From Myxococcales bacterium (GTDB taxonomy: Bacteria > Myxococcota_A > Polyangia > Polyangiales > Ga0077539): a stretch of 64,000 nucleotides of DNA. Each line of letters begins with the position of its first letter. Within the stretch, counting starts at the first letter, position 1. Of this stretch, positions 8,459 to 17,445 are shown piece after piece. The stretch is taken from contig JAEUKI010000078.1 in assembly GCA_016793325.1 (NCBI GenBank), positions 1 to 64,000 on the forward strand, written 5' to 3'. The notes below the pieces were generated by a model, which saw nothing but the letters and a program-made list of their open reading frames with translations, searched no databases and was not told where the DNA came from. The position numbers and the translations under genes were made by a program.

Positions 8459-9280
8459 ATGACCACCAGCAGCGCAGTCGAGCGCGCGAAGATCGCGCTC
8501 ACGATCGGCGGGTCGGACCCCTCTGGAGGGGCCGGTATTCAAGCGGACCTGAAGACGTTTCATCAGCACCGCGTGTACGGCGCGTCGGCCCTCACGCTGA
8601 TCACCGTGCAAAACACCCAGGGAGTGAGCGCCGTGTCGCTGCTCGACCCGGGCCTCGTCGCGGCGCAGATCGACGCGGTGCTCGACGATATTCATGTGCG
8701 TTCAATCAAGACGGGCGCGCTCGGCAGCGCGGCGATCATCCGCGCCGTGGCCCGTCGGCTCGAGCGACACAGGGACATCCCCCTCGTGGTCGACCCGGTG
8801 ATGCTCAGCAAAAACGGAAACCCGCTCCTCGAGCCAGACGCCGTCGAGGTCTTGCGCTCCGAGCTGCTCCCGCTCGCGACGCTGGTGACGCCAAACGCGC
8901 CCGAAGCCGCGGCGCTCGCAGAGACGGGCCCCATCGCGACCGTGCGCGACGCCTCGCTCGCGGGCGCGCGGATCGTCGCGGGCGGGGCTCGCGCCGTGTT
9001 GGTCAAGGGCGGTCATTTCGCCGAAGACAGCGACGCGACGGACGTGCTCGTCGAGCGCGATGAAGCGCCGTGGACGCTCACAATGCCGAGGGTCGCCACG
9101 AAGCACACGCACGGAACGGGCTGCACGCTCTCGGCGGCGATCGCCGCCAACTTGGCGAACGGAGCGCCGCTGCGCGAGGCCTACGCGCGCGCGCGGGCGT
9201 ATTTGCAGCGCGCGCTCGAGCGCGGGCCTGGCTGCGAGGGTCGCGGCATCGGGCCCGTGGATCACTTCGCAGAGACGTAG
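8459..9280 (+). CDS. thiD: Hydroxymethylpyrimidine/phosphomethylpyrimidine kinase
   Basis: ThiD phosphorylates HMP and HMP-P to HMP-PP in thiamine biosynthesis and salvage. The 273-residue cytoplasmic ribokinase-family protein shows ALTIGGSDPSGGAGIQADLKTF (residues ~12-33), YGASALTLITVQNTQGV, the DPVMLSKNGNPLL region and the C-terminal anion-hole motif HGTGCTLSAAIAA (catalytic Cys in place of the usual Asp, as in other ThiD proteins). ATG at 8459 lies 16 nt after the caspase-like gene. No THI-box is visible upstream and no other thi gene is adjacent. Confidence 0.95.
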   Translation: MTTSSAVERAKIALTIGGSDPSGGAGIQADLKTFHQHRVYGASALTLITVQNTQGVSAVSLLDPGLVAAQIDAVLDDIHVRSIKTGALGSAAIIRAVARRLERHRDIPLVVDPVMLSKNGNPLLEPDAVEVLRSELLPLATLVTPNAPEAAALAETGPIATVRDASLAGARIVAGGARAVLVKGGHFAEDSDATDVLVERDEAPWTLTMPRVATKHTHGTGCTLSAAIAANLANGAPLREAYARARAYLQRALERGPGCEGRGIGPVDHFAET

Positions 9281-9291
9281 CGCAGCGATCG

Positions 9292-10944
9292 TTATCGCGA
9301 CGAGCGGCGAGAGGGCGCTCTGTGTCCCGCGCGGCGAACGCGGGCGCGATGGCGGGCGGGCGCCTCGCGTGTTTCGGTGCGATCGCTCGAGACGACGTCG
9401 GCGGCGACAATGGGGGCGACGAGCGTTCCTGCGGAGGTGGCGCCCTCGCGGACCGCGCGGATCGCAGAGAGCTCGGGCTCGTCGCGCGAGGGGCTCGGGG
9501 GCTGCGGCGCGACCCGAGGCGCCGGCGTCGACTGCGGGGGAACGCCGATCGTCACGGGAGCGCTCTCTCTGCGCGCGACGCTCGAAGCGCGCCGTCCGCG
9601 AGACACTGCGATCCCGACGGCCGCGAACGCGCTCGCCGCGAACAAGAGCGAGAGAAGCGTCACGGCGATCGATCGCGTCTTCGTGGGCCGCGGAGCACGC
9701 GGCGGCGCGACGGAGCTTCGAAACGGAGGGAGGTGCGGCGTCGGCTCACCGTCCCCCGCGGCGCGCGGCGGAGCGCCGTCTTCGCTGCGGCGCCTCGACT
9801 GCGGGACCGCGGGGAGCTCGACCGTCGTTCGCGCGGTGGCGGGGCGCATCGAAGGCCGCTCGCCCGGCGGGCGAATCGAGCGAACTTCACTGCGCGCTTC
9901 GATCACCGTGGGGGGCATCGACTCGTCGACGATTTCGTTGTCGTCGAGCAGCCGACGCAGCAGCGCGTCGCGCGCGGCGATGTGCACGCCGAGCACCGAG
10001 CGCACCCACGCGCTGACCTCGCGGCTCGACGCCACGGGGACCCCCGCGCCCTCGAGGGCCTCGACGAACTCGTCTGCGGTCGCGAAGCGCCGCTCGGGCT
10101 CGAGCTGCACAGCGCGCGCGATGACCGCATCCAGCGCGCGCGTCACGCCGGGAACGCTCCCGGCCAGCGGCGGAACCTCGCACTTCATCGCGGCGCGCAC
10201 GGTCATCGCGTCGCTGTCGCGATGAAAGAGCCGCTCGCCCGAGAGCGTCTCCCACAACACGACGCCGGCCGAATAGATGTCCGCGCGCGCGGTCACGGTG
10301 GACGGCTTGTCCGAGAACAAACCGTGCTGCTCGGGCGGCATGTACGCGAGCCTGCCCTTGATGGCGCCTTCGCGGGTGTGGCTGCTGCGGCCCTCGGCGT
10401 GGGCGATTCCGAAGTCCATGATGCGAGAGACGCCGTCGACGCCGACCAGGATATTCTGCGGCGAAACGTCGCGATGCACGATGTTGCGGCGGTTGCCCTT
10501 GCGGTCGCGGTGCTCGTGCGCGGCGTGCAGCCCTTGGAGGGCGTCGATCACGATCTCGAGCGCGACCGACGCCGTCACGCCCTCGCGGCGGTGCTTCGCG
10601 GCGCGCTGCACTTGTTGCAGCGAGTAGCCGTCGACGAACTCCATCACGATGTAGAGCGAGTGCTCGGGGTCCTCGCCGAAATCGAGGGTCCCGACGATGT
10701 TCGAGTGATGCAGCTCGGAGACGATCCGCGCTTCATCGAGGAACATCGCGGCAAACTCCTCGTCGTTGCGCAGGTGCTTGTGGCAGCTCTTGATCGCGAC
10801 GAGGCGCTCGAAGCCGTTCGCTCCGCGGGCGCGCGCGAGGTGAACCGTCGCCATCCCGCCCGAGGCGAGCTCGTGCAACAGCTCGTATCGGCCGCCGATC
10901 AGCGGTCGTCCGGGCGGCACAAGCGAGAGCGACGACGAGCCCAT
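9292..10944 (-). CDS. Membrane-anchored Hanks-type Ser/Thr protein kinase
   Basis: The 550-residue protein has an N-terminal kinase domain (residues ~20-290): glycine loop LASGGMATVHLA, Lys52 in VAIKSCHKHL, the catalytic loop HRDVSPQN (Asp159) and DFG at 177-179. The P+1 region reads YMPPEQ, and the HRDVSPQN loop with Ser is common in myxobacterial kinases. A Pro/Arg-rich linker precedes one TM segment (about residues 424-450, ALLSLLFAASAFAAVGIAV type), then a ~100-residue Pro/Arg-rich C-terminal region, presumably periplasmic. The ATG ending at 10944 is preferred over a TTG at 10983. It converges with thiD with an 11-nt gap. Confidence 0.9.
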   Translation of the reverse strand: MGSSSLSLVPPGRPLIGGRYELLHELASGGMATVHLARARGANGFERLVAIKSCHKHLRNDEEFAAMFLDEARIVSELHHSNIVGTLDFGEDPEHSLYIVMEFVDGYSLQQVQRAAKHRREGVTASVALEIVIDALQGLHAAHEHRDRKGNRRNIVHRDVSPQNILVGVDGVSRIMDFGIAHAEGRSSHTREGAIKGRLAYMPPEQHGLFSDKPSTVTARADIYSAGVVLWETLSGERLFHRDSDAMTVRAAMKCEVPPLAGSVPGVTRALDAVIARAVQLEPERRFATADEFVEALEGAGVPVASSREVSAWVRSVLGVHIAARDALLRRLLDDNEIVDESMPPTVIEARSEVRSIRPPGERPSMRPATARTTVELPAVPQSRRRSEDGAPPRAAGDGEPTPHLPPFRSSVAPPRAPRPTKTRSIAVTLLSLLFAASAFAAVGIAVSRGRRASSVARRESAPVTIGVPPQSTPAPRVAPQPPSPSRDEPELSAIRAVREGATSAGTLVAPIVAADVVSSDRTETREAPARHRARVRRAGHRAPSRRSSR

Positions 10945-11196
10945 GCGACTTCGTACTCTGGACTCGAGCTCGCCGCGCAGCAAGGCTGATTTCGTGGGCC
11001 AACGTTGATTCTACCTGCAAAAATAGGGACGAATCGCAGTCACACATTTTGCCACGAGGGCTCCAACTTGCGGCTCGCGTGACCGCTAGCGAGCGCCTCG
11101 CGGCGGCGCGGTTTGTCGAAAAGTAGTCGCGCAGGGCCGCGGTCCGCTAAGGGCTTGGAGGGCAGCGAAGGCAGTCGCAGAGCAGGAGTGTGTAGG

Positions 11197-11628
11197 ATGG
11201 CGATCGCGGATCTGTGTGGTTTTTCGCAGGCGTTCGAGAAAGAGATCAACCGAGCACGCAGCCTCGGCTACCCCCTGAGCGCCCTGTGCGTCGAGTTGGG
11301 AACATCCGCCGCCGCAGATGTAGTCGAGCGCATCGAGCACGTGCTCGGCGCGACCTCGCGCGCGTCGGACATGGCGACCCGCGCGAGCGACAAAGAGTTT
11401 GTGCTGCTACTTCCCGAGACCAGCGCCGAGGGCGCGGAGATCGTCGCGCGTCGGTTGTATGGCGCGCTGCGCGAGTCGCTTTGGGTTCCGGGAGCGACGC
11501 CGGTGCACGTCGGGGTCGCGGCGCTCGCGCCCGAGATGTCTGGGCTCGCGTTGCTCGCTGCGGCGCGCGAAGCGAGCGAGCACGCGCGCACCGAGGGCGC
11601 GAGCGCGGTTCACGTCCGCGGCGCGTGA
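11197..11628 (+). CDS. Degenerate GGDEF-like protein
   Basis: The 143-residue protein fits the diguanylate-cyclase fold: INRARSLGYPLSALCVEL (the first strand, normally carrying D), a helix, then RASDKEFVLLLPETSAEGA in place of R-x-GGDEF-x-x-LLP, followed by ARRLYGALRE and the final strand HVGVAALAP. The GGDEF signature is replaced by ASDKEF, so cyclase activity is unlikely; it may be a binding or scaffold module. ATG at 11197 has AGGAG at 11184-11188. The 250-nt region upstream, between the divergent kinase and this gene, shows no gene. Confidence 0.65.
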   Translation: MAIADLCGFSQAFEKEINRARSLGYPLSALCVELGTSAAADVVERIEHVLGATSRASDMATRASDKEFVLLLPETSAEGAEIVARRLYGALRESLWVPGATPVHVGVAALAPEMSGLALLAAAREASEHARTEGASAVHVRGA

Positions 11629-11653
11629 CGCTCACGCTCGATGACCGCGACGC

Positions 11654-12526
11654 TCAGGGGGGCTTCGCGATCACGCGCAGATAGCGACGATTGAAGCTGC
11701 GCTCGATCCCGTAGCCCATCGCGAAGAGCTCCGACGCGTGCGCGTACGGGTTGGAGCGCCCTTCGAACGGCAGCACGACGCCGCTCGCGTTGGCCTCGGT
11801 GAAGCCCTTGTCCACGAGCGTCTCGTACAACGCGCTCTCGCTGGCCATGCGCGCGATGAAGAGCGGCCAGCCCTGCGGCGCGCGCTCTCCCAACGCCCCG
11901 GCGAACGCGCGCTCGCCTTCGCCGTAGAGCTCGCGATAGTCGAGGCGCCCGCGCCCCGGCTCGCGAAAAATCACGAGCCCAGCGCTCGTTTCGGGGTCGA
12001 GCGAATCGATCCGCCACACGAGCTCGAGCGGCTCGAAGGGCGGCGCGCTCCACGCGACGAGCGCTCGTCGAACGCGGTCGGCGAGGTGCTCGGCCGCGAG
12101 CACGCCCTGGGGATCCGAGGCCATCGTCAGGCACGCTCGAATGTCCGGCGGGTGATCCACGATCCTCGTCGAGGCCGCGTCGCGAAGGTCGAGCGTGCGA
12201 TCGCGACTCGTCTTTGCGTGAGCGCGCACGATCTGCACCCACCGCCGCTCGCTCGTCAGCCACTCGATCGGAACCAACTCTGCCGTCGCGCAGCTCTCCC
12301 ACGCCTCGCGCACGAGCTCGCCGCGCAGGGCGTCGTCTGTCTCGCGTTGCTCGCGCTCGAACCAGCGCTGCAAGTGCTCGCGTGCCCGCGCCAGCTGCGG
12401 TCGCTTCGGCGAAAACGGCGCTCGCGCGAGGCCGGTCCAATCGGGCTTCACCTTCGTGTCGCTCACCACGCGAGCGTCGCACGCCTTCGTTGGCACTCGC
12501 CAACATCGACGAACGTCAGACTGCAT
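11654..12526 (-). CDS. Unrecognised protein
   Basis: I do not recognise this 290-residue protein. It appears cytoplasmic, with no signal peptide or membrane segment, and is rich in Arg, Glu, Trp and Ala. Visible stretches include RYLRVIAKPP at the C-terminus, a long charged helix around residues 45-75 and RSNPYAHASELFAMGYGIE near the end. The ATG ending at 12526 is preferred, because the in-frame ATG at 12580 would abut the divergent SDR gene start at 12583. It converges with the GGDEF-like gene. Confidence 0.6.
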   Translation of the reverse strand: MQSDVRRCWRVPTKACDARVVSDTKVKPDWTGLARAPFSPKRPQLARAREHLQRWFEREQRETDDALRGELVREAWESCATAELVPIEWLTSERRWVQIVRAHAKTSRDRTLDLRDAASTRIVDHPPDIRACLTMASDPQGVLAAEHLADRVRRALVAWSAPPFEPLELVWRIDSLDPETSAGLVIFREPGRGRLDYRELYGEGERAFAGALGERAPQGWPLFIARMASESALYETLVDKGFTEANASGVVLPFEGRSNPYAHASELFAMGYGIERSFNRRYLRVIAKPP

Positions 12527-12582
12527 CGATCGCCCGAGCCGCCTTGCGATCTCTTCGCGTCGCACGGTATTCGCTCGCATCG

Positions 12583-13575
12583 ATGACGACTCTGCTCACC
12601 GGAGCGACAGGCCACGTCGGCGCCAATCTCTTGCGCGCGCTCAGCGCGCGAGGCGAGCGAGTGCGCGCGATGGTGATGCCCAACGCCGACGTCGCGCCGC
12701 TCGGCGGGCTCGCCGCGGAGGTGGTCGAAGGCGACGTGCGTGATCGCGCCGCGGTCGATCGCGCCGTCGCGGGCTGCGAGCGCGTATTTCACGTCGCCGC
12801 GCGCGTTCAGACCGTGCGCGGCCGCGAGCGCGAGCTCTACGAGACCAACGTCCTCGGGACGCGCAACGTGCTCGACGCGTGCAAGAAGCACAACGCGCGC
12901 GTCGTCGTGACGAGCTCGCTCGGAGCCGTAGGCCACAACCCCGATCGCCCGAGCACCGAAGAGGACGGCTTCAACCCCTTCGAGCATCACCTGCCGTACG
13001 AAGCCTCCAAAGCGTGGGTCGAGCACGAGTGCCTCAAGGCCGCCGTCGAAGACCTCCACGTCGTGATCGCCGTCTCGACCGCGGTGCTCGGCCCCAACGA
13101 CTACGGCCCGTCGCGCATGGGGCGGGTGATCCTGGATTTCTCCAATCGAAAGCTCAGCGCGTACATCCCGGGCGGCTTCGAGTTCGTCTCGGCGCAGGAC
13201 CTCGCCGAGGGACACATGCTCGCGATGGACAAGGGACGCCCCGGCCAGCGCTACATCTTCAGCACGAGCTTTCTCTCGGTCGACGACCTCATGTCCATGC
13301 TCGAGTCGATGACCAAACAGCCCCGTCCCAAGCGCCTCTCGCCCACCGTGATGATGGGCCTCGCGCACGTCTCGACCTTCGTCCTCAACCGCGTCGCGCC
13401 CGAGCGGCCCCAGCGGTTTACGCCGGACGCCGTGCGGCTCTTGCAGATGCAGCGCCGCGCAGACTGCTCGAAGGCCCGCAACGAGCTCGGGTACGCGCCA
13501 ACGTCCCTCGAGTCCGCCGTGCGCGCCGCGTACGAGGACTTCGTGCGGCGCGGACTCACGCCGGCGCGAACGTGA
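12583..13575 (+). CDS. NAD(P)-dependent extended SDR reductase/epimerase
   Basis: The 330-residue protein has the Rossmann motif LLTGATGHVGANLLRAL (residues ~3-19, TGxxGxxG), VFHVAA, the catalytic Ser region VVVTSSLGAVG, and the catalytic YEASK motif (about residues 140-144). It belongs to the extended SDR class (dihydroflavonol-4-reductase / 3-beta-HSD-like). Exact substrate cannot be read from sequence. It ends 69 nt before a Rieske oxygenase on the same strand; that pairing resembles the SdmB/SdmA sterol C-4 demethylation pair of some bacteria (inference). Confidence 0.88.
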   Translation: MTTLLTGATGHVGANLLRALSARGERVRAMVMPNADVAPLGGLAAEVVEGDVRDRAAVDRAVAGCERVFHVAARVQTVRGRERELYETNVLGTRNVLDACKKHNARVVVTSSLGAVGHNPDRPSTEEDGFNPFEHHLPYEASKAWVEHECLKAAVEDLHVVIAVSTAVLGPNDYGPSRMGRVILDFSNRKLSAYIPGGFEFVSAQDLAEGHMLAMDKGRPGQRYIFSTSFLSVDDLMSMLESMTKQPRPKRLSPTVMMGLAHVSTFVLNRVAPERPQRFTPDAVRLLQMQRRADCSKARNELGYAPTSLESAVRAAYEDFVRRGLTPART

Positions 13576-13644
13576 CACACACAATCAATTGACCAAGAGA
13601 TATCCGATACTTTTTTTGCAACCAAGCAGTCCCCAAGGAGACGC

Positions 13645-14775
13645 ATGAAGCTCTATCAGCTCACCAAGAAGCCGATGCCCGACTACGCCTCGGCGAAGAC
13701 CAAGCGACAGAAGCAACGCGCGGCGGGGCTGCACCCTGACTACTGGTATCCCGCGCTGTGGAGCCACGAGCTCGCCAAGGGCGAGGTCAAAGAGGTCACG
13801 TTCTGGAAGCAGTCGTTCGCGCTCTTTCGCGGCGAGGACGGCCGCGTTCGCGCCCTCGAAAACCGCTGCGCGCACCGGCAGCTCAAGCTCTCGCTCGGGG
13901 TCGTCGACGGCTGCGCGCTCACGTGCGGCTACCACGGCTGGACCTTCGGCGAAGACGGCAAGTGCTCGAAGATTTCGCACTCGCTCTTCGGCCACAAGAT
14001 GCCCAACGCGCAGGTGAAGGCCTTCGCCGTCGAAGAGAAGTATGGGCTGATCTTCTTCTGCCCGGGCGACGCAGAGAAGGCCAAGCTGCACCCCATCCCC
14101 GAGATCCCCGAGTGGGCCGAGACGTCCGGCTGGGGCAGGATCCCCGTGGATTTCACCTGGCCCGCCCACCACTCGATCATCATCGACAACACGTGCGACT
14201 TCACGCACGCGTATCTGCACCGCAACAAGCGGCCGTTCACCTACGCCGAGCTCAAGCGCATGACCACCGAGGGAGACTCGGTCGTGCTCGAGTACGACAC
14301 GAAGGTCGGCGACACGCCGCTGCAGCGGATGTTCATCAGCAAGAAGACCAACACCAACGCGATGACGCTCGGCTACCACTACCCGTACCAGTGGTCGTCG
14401 ACGGACGAGAAGATCAAGCACTGGTGCTTCGTGCTGCCGATCGACGAGCGAACCACCAGGGCGTTCTTCTTGTTCTATTTCAGCCCCGAGATGCTCAAGG
14501 TCCCGGGGCTCCCGATCGGCGTTCCCCCGAAGGCGATCGGCGCGGTGATGGCGTTCGCGAAGAAGGTCTTCGTCGAGCCCCTGCTCGCAGAGGACGGCGT
14601 CGCGGTGAAGGCCGAGCAAGAAGGGTACGAAGACCACTGGGAGAAGCCCGTCCCCGACCTCAACCCAGTGCTCTACGCCTTCATGAACCTCACGATCCGC
14701 AAGTGGGACGAGTACCTCGCGGACGACGACGCAGCGCAAGCCACCGAGCGCTCCGAAGCCGCGTCCGCTGAGTAG
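13645..14775 (+). CDS. Rieske non-heme iron oxygenase
   Basis: The 376-residue oxygenase subunit has a Rieske [2Fe-2S] site at residues 75-97: C-x-H (CAHRQ, Cys75/His77) and C-x2-H (CGYHGW, Cys94/His97). The mononuclear iron site is N-x2-D-x2-H-x3-H (Asn182, Asp185, His188, His192), the canonical arrangement of ring-hydroxylating and sterol-acting Rieske enzymes. No ferredoxin or reductase partner is adjacent. The substrate is unknown; the SDR gene just upstream suggests joint action on an alcohol/ketone such as a sterol. ATG at 13645 follows AAGGAG at 13635-13640. Confidence 0.92.
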   Translation: MKLYQLTKKPMPDYASAKTKRQKQRAAGLHPDYWYPALWSHELAKGEVKEVTFWKQSFALFRGEDGRVRALENRCAHRQLKLSLGVVDGCALTCGYHGWTFGEDGKCSKISHSLFGHKMPNAQVKAFAVEEKYGLIFFCPGDAEKAKLHPIPEIPEWAETSGWGRIPVDFTWPAHHSIIIDNTCDFTHAYLHRNKRPFTYAELKRMTTEGDSVVLEYDTKVGDTPLQRMFISKKTNTNAMTLGYHYPYQWSSTDEKIKHWCFVLPIDERTTRAFFLFYFSPEMLKVPGLPIGVPPKAIGAVMAFAKKVFVEPLLAEDGVAVKAEQEGYEDHWEKPVPDLNPVLYAFMNLTIRKWDEYLADDDAAQATERSEAASAE

Positions 14776-14782
14776 CCCCGGC

Positions 14783-15490
14783 TCAGCCGAGCTCGAAGAC
14801 GAGCACTTCGCCCTTGCTCGCTCCATCGATCCCTTCGATACGCACCGAGGGCTCGTCGCTGAGCGCCACGCCGTCGCCCGCGGACAGCTCGCGCCCGTTG
14901 ACCCGAGCGCGCCCCTCGGCGACGTGCACGTACGCGTGCCTCCCGCGCTCGATCGAGAGCGCTGCGGACTCTCCAGCAGCGAAGAGCCCTGCGTACAAGC
15001 TCGCGTCCGAGCGAATCGAGATCGACCCGTCGCGCCCGTCCGGCGACGCGAGGAGCCGCAGCCGCCCGCGCTTGTCCTCGCGGGTGAACGTCTTCTGCGC
15101 GTAGCTCGGCGCGATCCCGCGCTCCGAGGGGAGCAGCCAGATTTGCAGAAAGTGCACGAGGTCCGTGCGCGACGCGTTGTACTCGCTGTGCGCGACGCCC
15201 GTCCCTGCGGACATGCGCTGGACGTCGCCCGGCCGGATCACCGAGCCCGTCCCGATCGAGTCCTTGTGCTCGAGCGCGCCCTCGAGGACGTACGAGATGA
15301 TCTCCATGTCGTGGTGCGAGTGGCGCCCGAAGCCCTGCCCCGCGGCCACGCGATCGTCGTTGATCACGCGAAGCGCGCGAAAGCCCATGTGCTCGGGGTC
15401 GTAGTAGTTCGCAAACGAAAACGTGTGCCAGCTATCGAGCCAGCCGTGCTGTGCGTGGCCGCGTTCGGCCGCAGGACGAAACTTCATCAT
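14783..15490 (-). CDS. Pirin family protein (YhhW-like)
   Basis: The 235-residue bicupin has the pirin hallmarks: AERGHAQHGWLDSWHTFSF at the N-terminus, the metal-site motif GFGRHSHHDMEIISYVLEG with paired His, then QRMSAGTGVAHSEYN. Bacterial pirins of this class include quercetinase-like enzymes and redox sensors. The ATG ending at 15490 has a GGAGG about 10 nt upstream, so it is preferred over the in-frame ATG at 15511. It converges with the Rieske gene (7-nt gap) and is divergent from the next plus-strand gene. Confidence 0.93.
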   Translation of the reverse strand: MMKFRPAAERGHAQHGWLDSWHTFSFANYYDPEHMGFRALRVINDDRVAAGQGFGRHSHHDMEIISYVLEGALEHKDSIGTGSVIRPGDVQRMSAGTGVAHSEYNASRTDLVHFLQIWLLPSERGIAPSYAQKTFTREDKRGRLRLLASPDGRDGSISIRSDASLYAGLFAAGESAALSIERGRHAYVHVAEGRARVNGRELSAGDGVALSDEPSVRIEGIDGASKGEVLVFELG

Positions 15491-15603
15491 GATCTCTTGT
15501 CCTCCGAACACTGTCCGTGTCGTTCAGTGCTGAGCCTCACACTGCGCTCGCCGACCAGCGTACAAAAGCGCCTCGAGCCTGATCGACACCATCGAACCAT
15601 TCG

Positions 15604-17409
15604 ATGGAGTTGCCGAACGGTCGCCCGTGTCCCCGCCCGCGTGCGAACGTCCGTCGCATGTTCGCGATGAGCGATGACGGGGCGCACCTCGTCGTGCAAG
15701 ACGGCTTCGGGCTCTCGAGGTTCACCTTCGGCAAGGGCGTAAAGACCGACAAATCACTGTCGGGACAGGATCTGTCGGTCGCCGGAAACCGGATGCTCGT
15801 CCGCGCGGCACGCAGCCACAAGCGCGCCCTGCGCACGGTGGACGCGATGTTCAACGAGCGCTTCGCGCCGAGCGACTACAGCTCGTACGCCGTTCACCCG
15901 GACGGCGTTCACGTGATCGACTGGGCGGGCGACGTCGTCGTTCACGAGACCGAGACGCCGAAGACGATCGTCCATCGATGGCCCAGGGATCTTCGCTCGA
16001 TCGGAGCGCTCGACCTCGGTCGATCACGCCCGATCTCCCGCGCGATGGCGGGCTGCGCTGTCGTCGGCCCCGACGCGACGCTCGCGGCGTTTCGCGCGCA
16101 CACGCGGTCCCTCGCGGTCGCGCGGATCGTGACCGAGAAGAAGTTCGAGCCGCTCTTCTGCGCAGAGGTCGCGCCGCCCGTCGGACAAATCGTGCTCTAC
16201 CCCTTCGCCGAACGGACGTACTTCGGCGCGCACGACCGCGCGACGCGACGCGCGACCCTCTACAGCCTGACGAGCGAGGGCGTCGAGCACCGATGGACCA
16301 TCGACGCACGCTCGCGGCCCGTGTACGGCGGCGGATACTGGTTCTGGCAGCGCGACGAAGCGACCGTGTGCCGCGCGGATTGGCGCGAGCTCGATCGGCC
16401 CGAGCGCTTCGAGATTCCCAGCGAATTTCGAGGCGAAGGCGACGCGATCGGCCACGGAGACCGCGTGCTGTTCCTTCCCTTCGACGCAGAGCGCGTCGTC
16501 GATCTGCGCAAGGGCAAGGCCATCGATCGCAAGCTCGGCGCGAAAGAAGCGCCGCTGCGCGCGTTGGTCACGGACACAGCCCGCGTGTTCGACGCGTGGC
16601 TCGCGGAAGAAGGCGGCGCGTTCGCCTTCGGGCACCTCGAGCAGCCAAAGTCGCTGGCGCACACGGTGTGGTCACCGCGCATCGATTTCGGCGCGGCGAC
16701 GCTCTCGACCATGATGGCGCACGGAGAGCTCATCGGGCGCTGCTCGCACAACAACAAGGACAGCAAGCTCGCGGTGATGAGCTACGAGAGCCCGATGGAC
16801 ATGGCGCGCGTCACGCTCGCGGACGTGCGGCGCGCCTTCGACGCGTGCGAGCGCTACGAGGCCCTGCTTCTCCGATCGCTGAGCCGCATGGACTACGCGC
16901 TCAAGTACGCGTTCGAACCAGCGTTTGCGCCAGAAGATCGCAAGGCCATCGCGCCGCAGATGCTCTTCGACGAGGACGCCGCCACCGTCGTGCTCCGCGC
17001 GATCGACGAGACGATTCGCAAGAAGAAGCCCGTCGCGCTCGGCGCCAACATCGACGCGTGGGCCTCGCGTCGATGGACGCCAGAGAGCCTCTCGGAGCTG
17101 CAATTTCCTGCGGACGCGTGGAGCGGTCCCGCCGCGCTCATGGGCGCCTTCGAGCTGCCGATGGTGGTCGGATACATCGCGCTCGATCTGTTCGGACCGC
17201 GGGCGCTCGCGGCGTTCGTTCGATGGTTCGTCACGAACCCCGCGCCCCACGCCGAGGCGAACCCGCACGTCGCGTCGGACGTGTGCGCGCGCCTGATCCA
17301 ACACTATCCCGAGACAGAACAGCCGTTCAGACTCGCGTGCGACGCCGCCGGAAAGCACGGACAAGAGATGCTCCGCAACCTCGAGTTCAACCTCGCGCGC
17401 CGACGCTGA
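15604..17409 (+). CDS. Unrecognised large cytoplasmic protein
   Basis: This 601-residue protein matches no family I recognise. The N-terminal ~330 residues alternate short hydrophobic strands with charged turns (e.g. YAVHPDGVHVIDW, VVGPDATLAAFRA), suggesting a beta-propeller or WD-like fold. The C-terminal ~250 residues look helical. There is no signal peptide or TM. The start may instead be ATG at 15658 or 15667, since the first ~18 residues are Arg/Pro-rich and lack a ribosome-binding site. It is followed 36 nt later by another orphan, so the two may form an operon. Confidence 0.7.
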   Translation: MELPNGRPCPRPRANVRRMFAMSDDGAHLVVQDGFGLSRFTFGKGVKTDKSLSGQDLSVAGNRMLVRAARSHKRALRTVDAMFNERFAPSDYSSYAVHPDGVHVIDWAGDVVVHETETPKTIVHRWPRDLRSIGALDLGRSRPISRAMAGCAVVGPDATLAAFRAHTRSLAVARIVTEKKFEPLFCAEVAPPVGQIVLYPFAERTYFGAHDRATRRATLYSLTSEGVEHRWTIDARSRPVYGGGYWFWQRDEATVCRADWRELDRPERFEIPSEFRGEGDAIGHGDRVLFLPFDAERVVDLRKGKAIDRKLGAKEAPLRALVTDTARVFDAWLAEEGGAFAFGHLEQPKSLAHTVWSPRIDFGAATLSTMMAHGELIGRCSHNNKDSKLAVMSYESPMDMARVTLADVRRAFDACERYEALLLRSLSRMDYALKYAFEPAFAPEDRKAIAPQMLFDEDAATVVLRAIDETIRKKKPVALGANIDAWASRRWTPESLSELQFPADAWSGPAALMGAFELPMVVGYIALDLFGPRALAAFVRWFVTNPAPHAEANPHVASDVCARLIQHYPETEQPFRLACDAAGKHGQEMLRNLEFNLARRR

Positions 17410-17418
17410 CTCTCGCGG

Positions 17419-17430
17419 TACGCTCGGCGC
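17419..17430 (+). promoter_or_regulatory. TACGCTCGGCGC promoter-like motif
   Basis: The 12-mer TACGCTCGGCGC occurs 21 nt before the ATG at 17446. Identical copies lie at 56474 and 63932, each just upstream of a start codon. TACGCT fits a -10 hexamer for a high-GC genome. This is inference from recurrence and position. Confidence 0.35.
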
Positions 17431-17445
17431 CCGCAGAGAGGGCGC

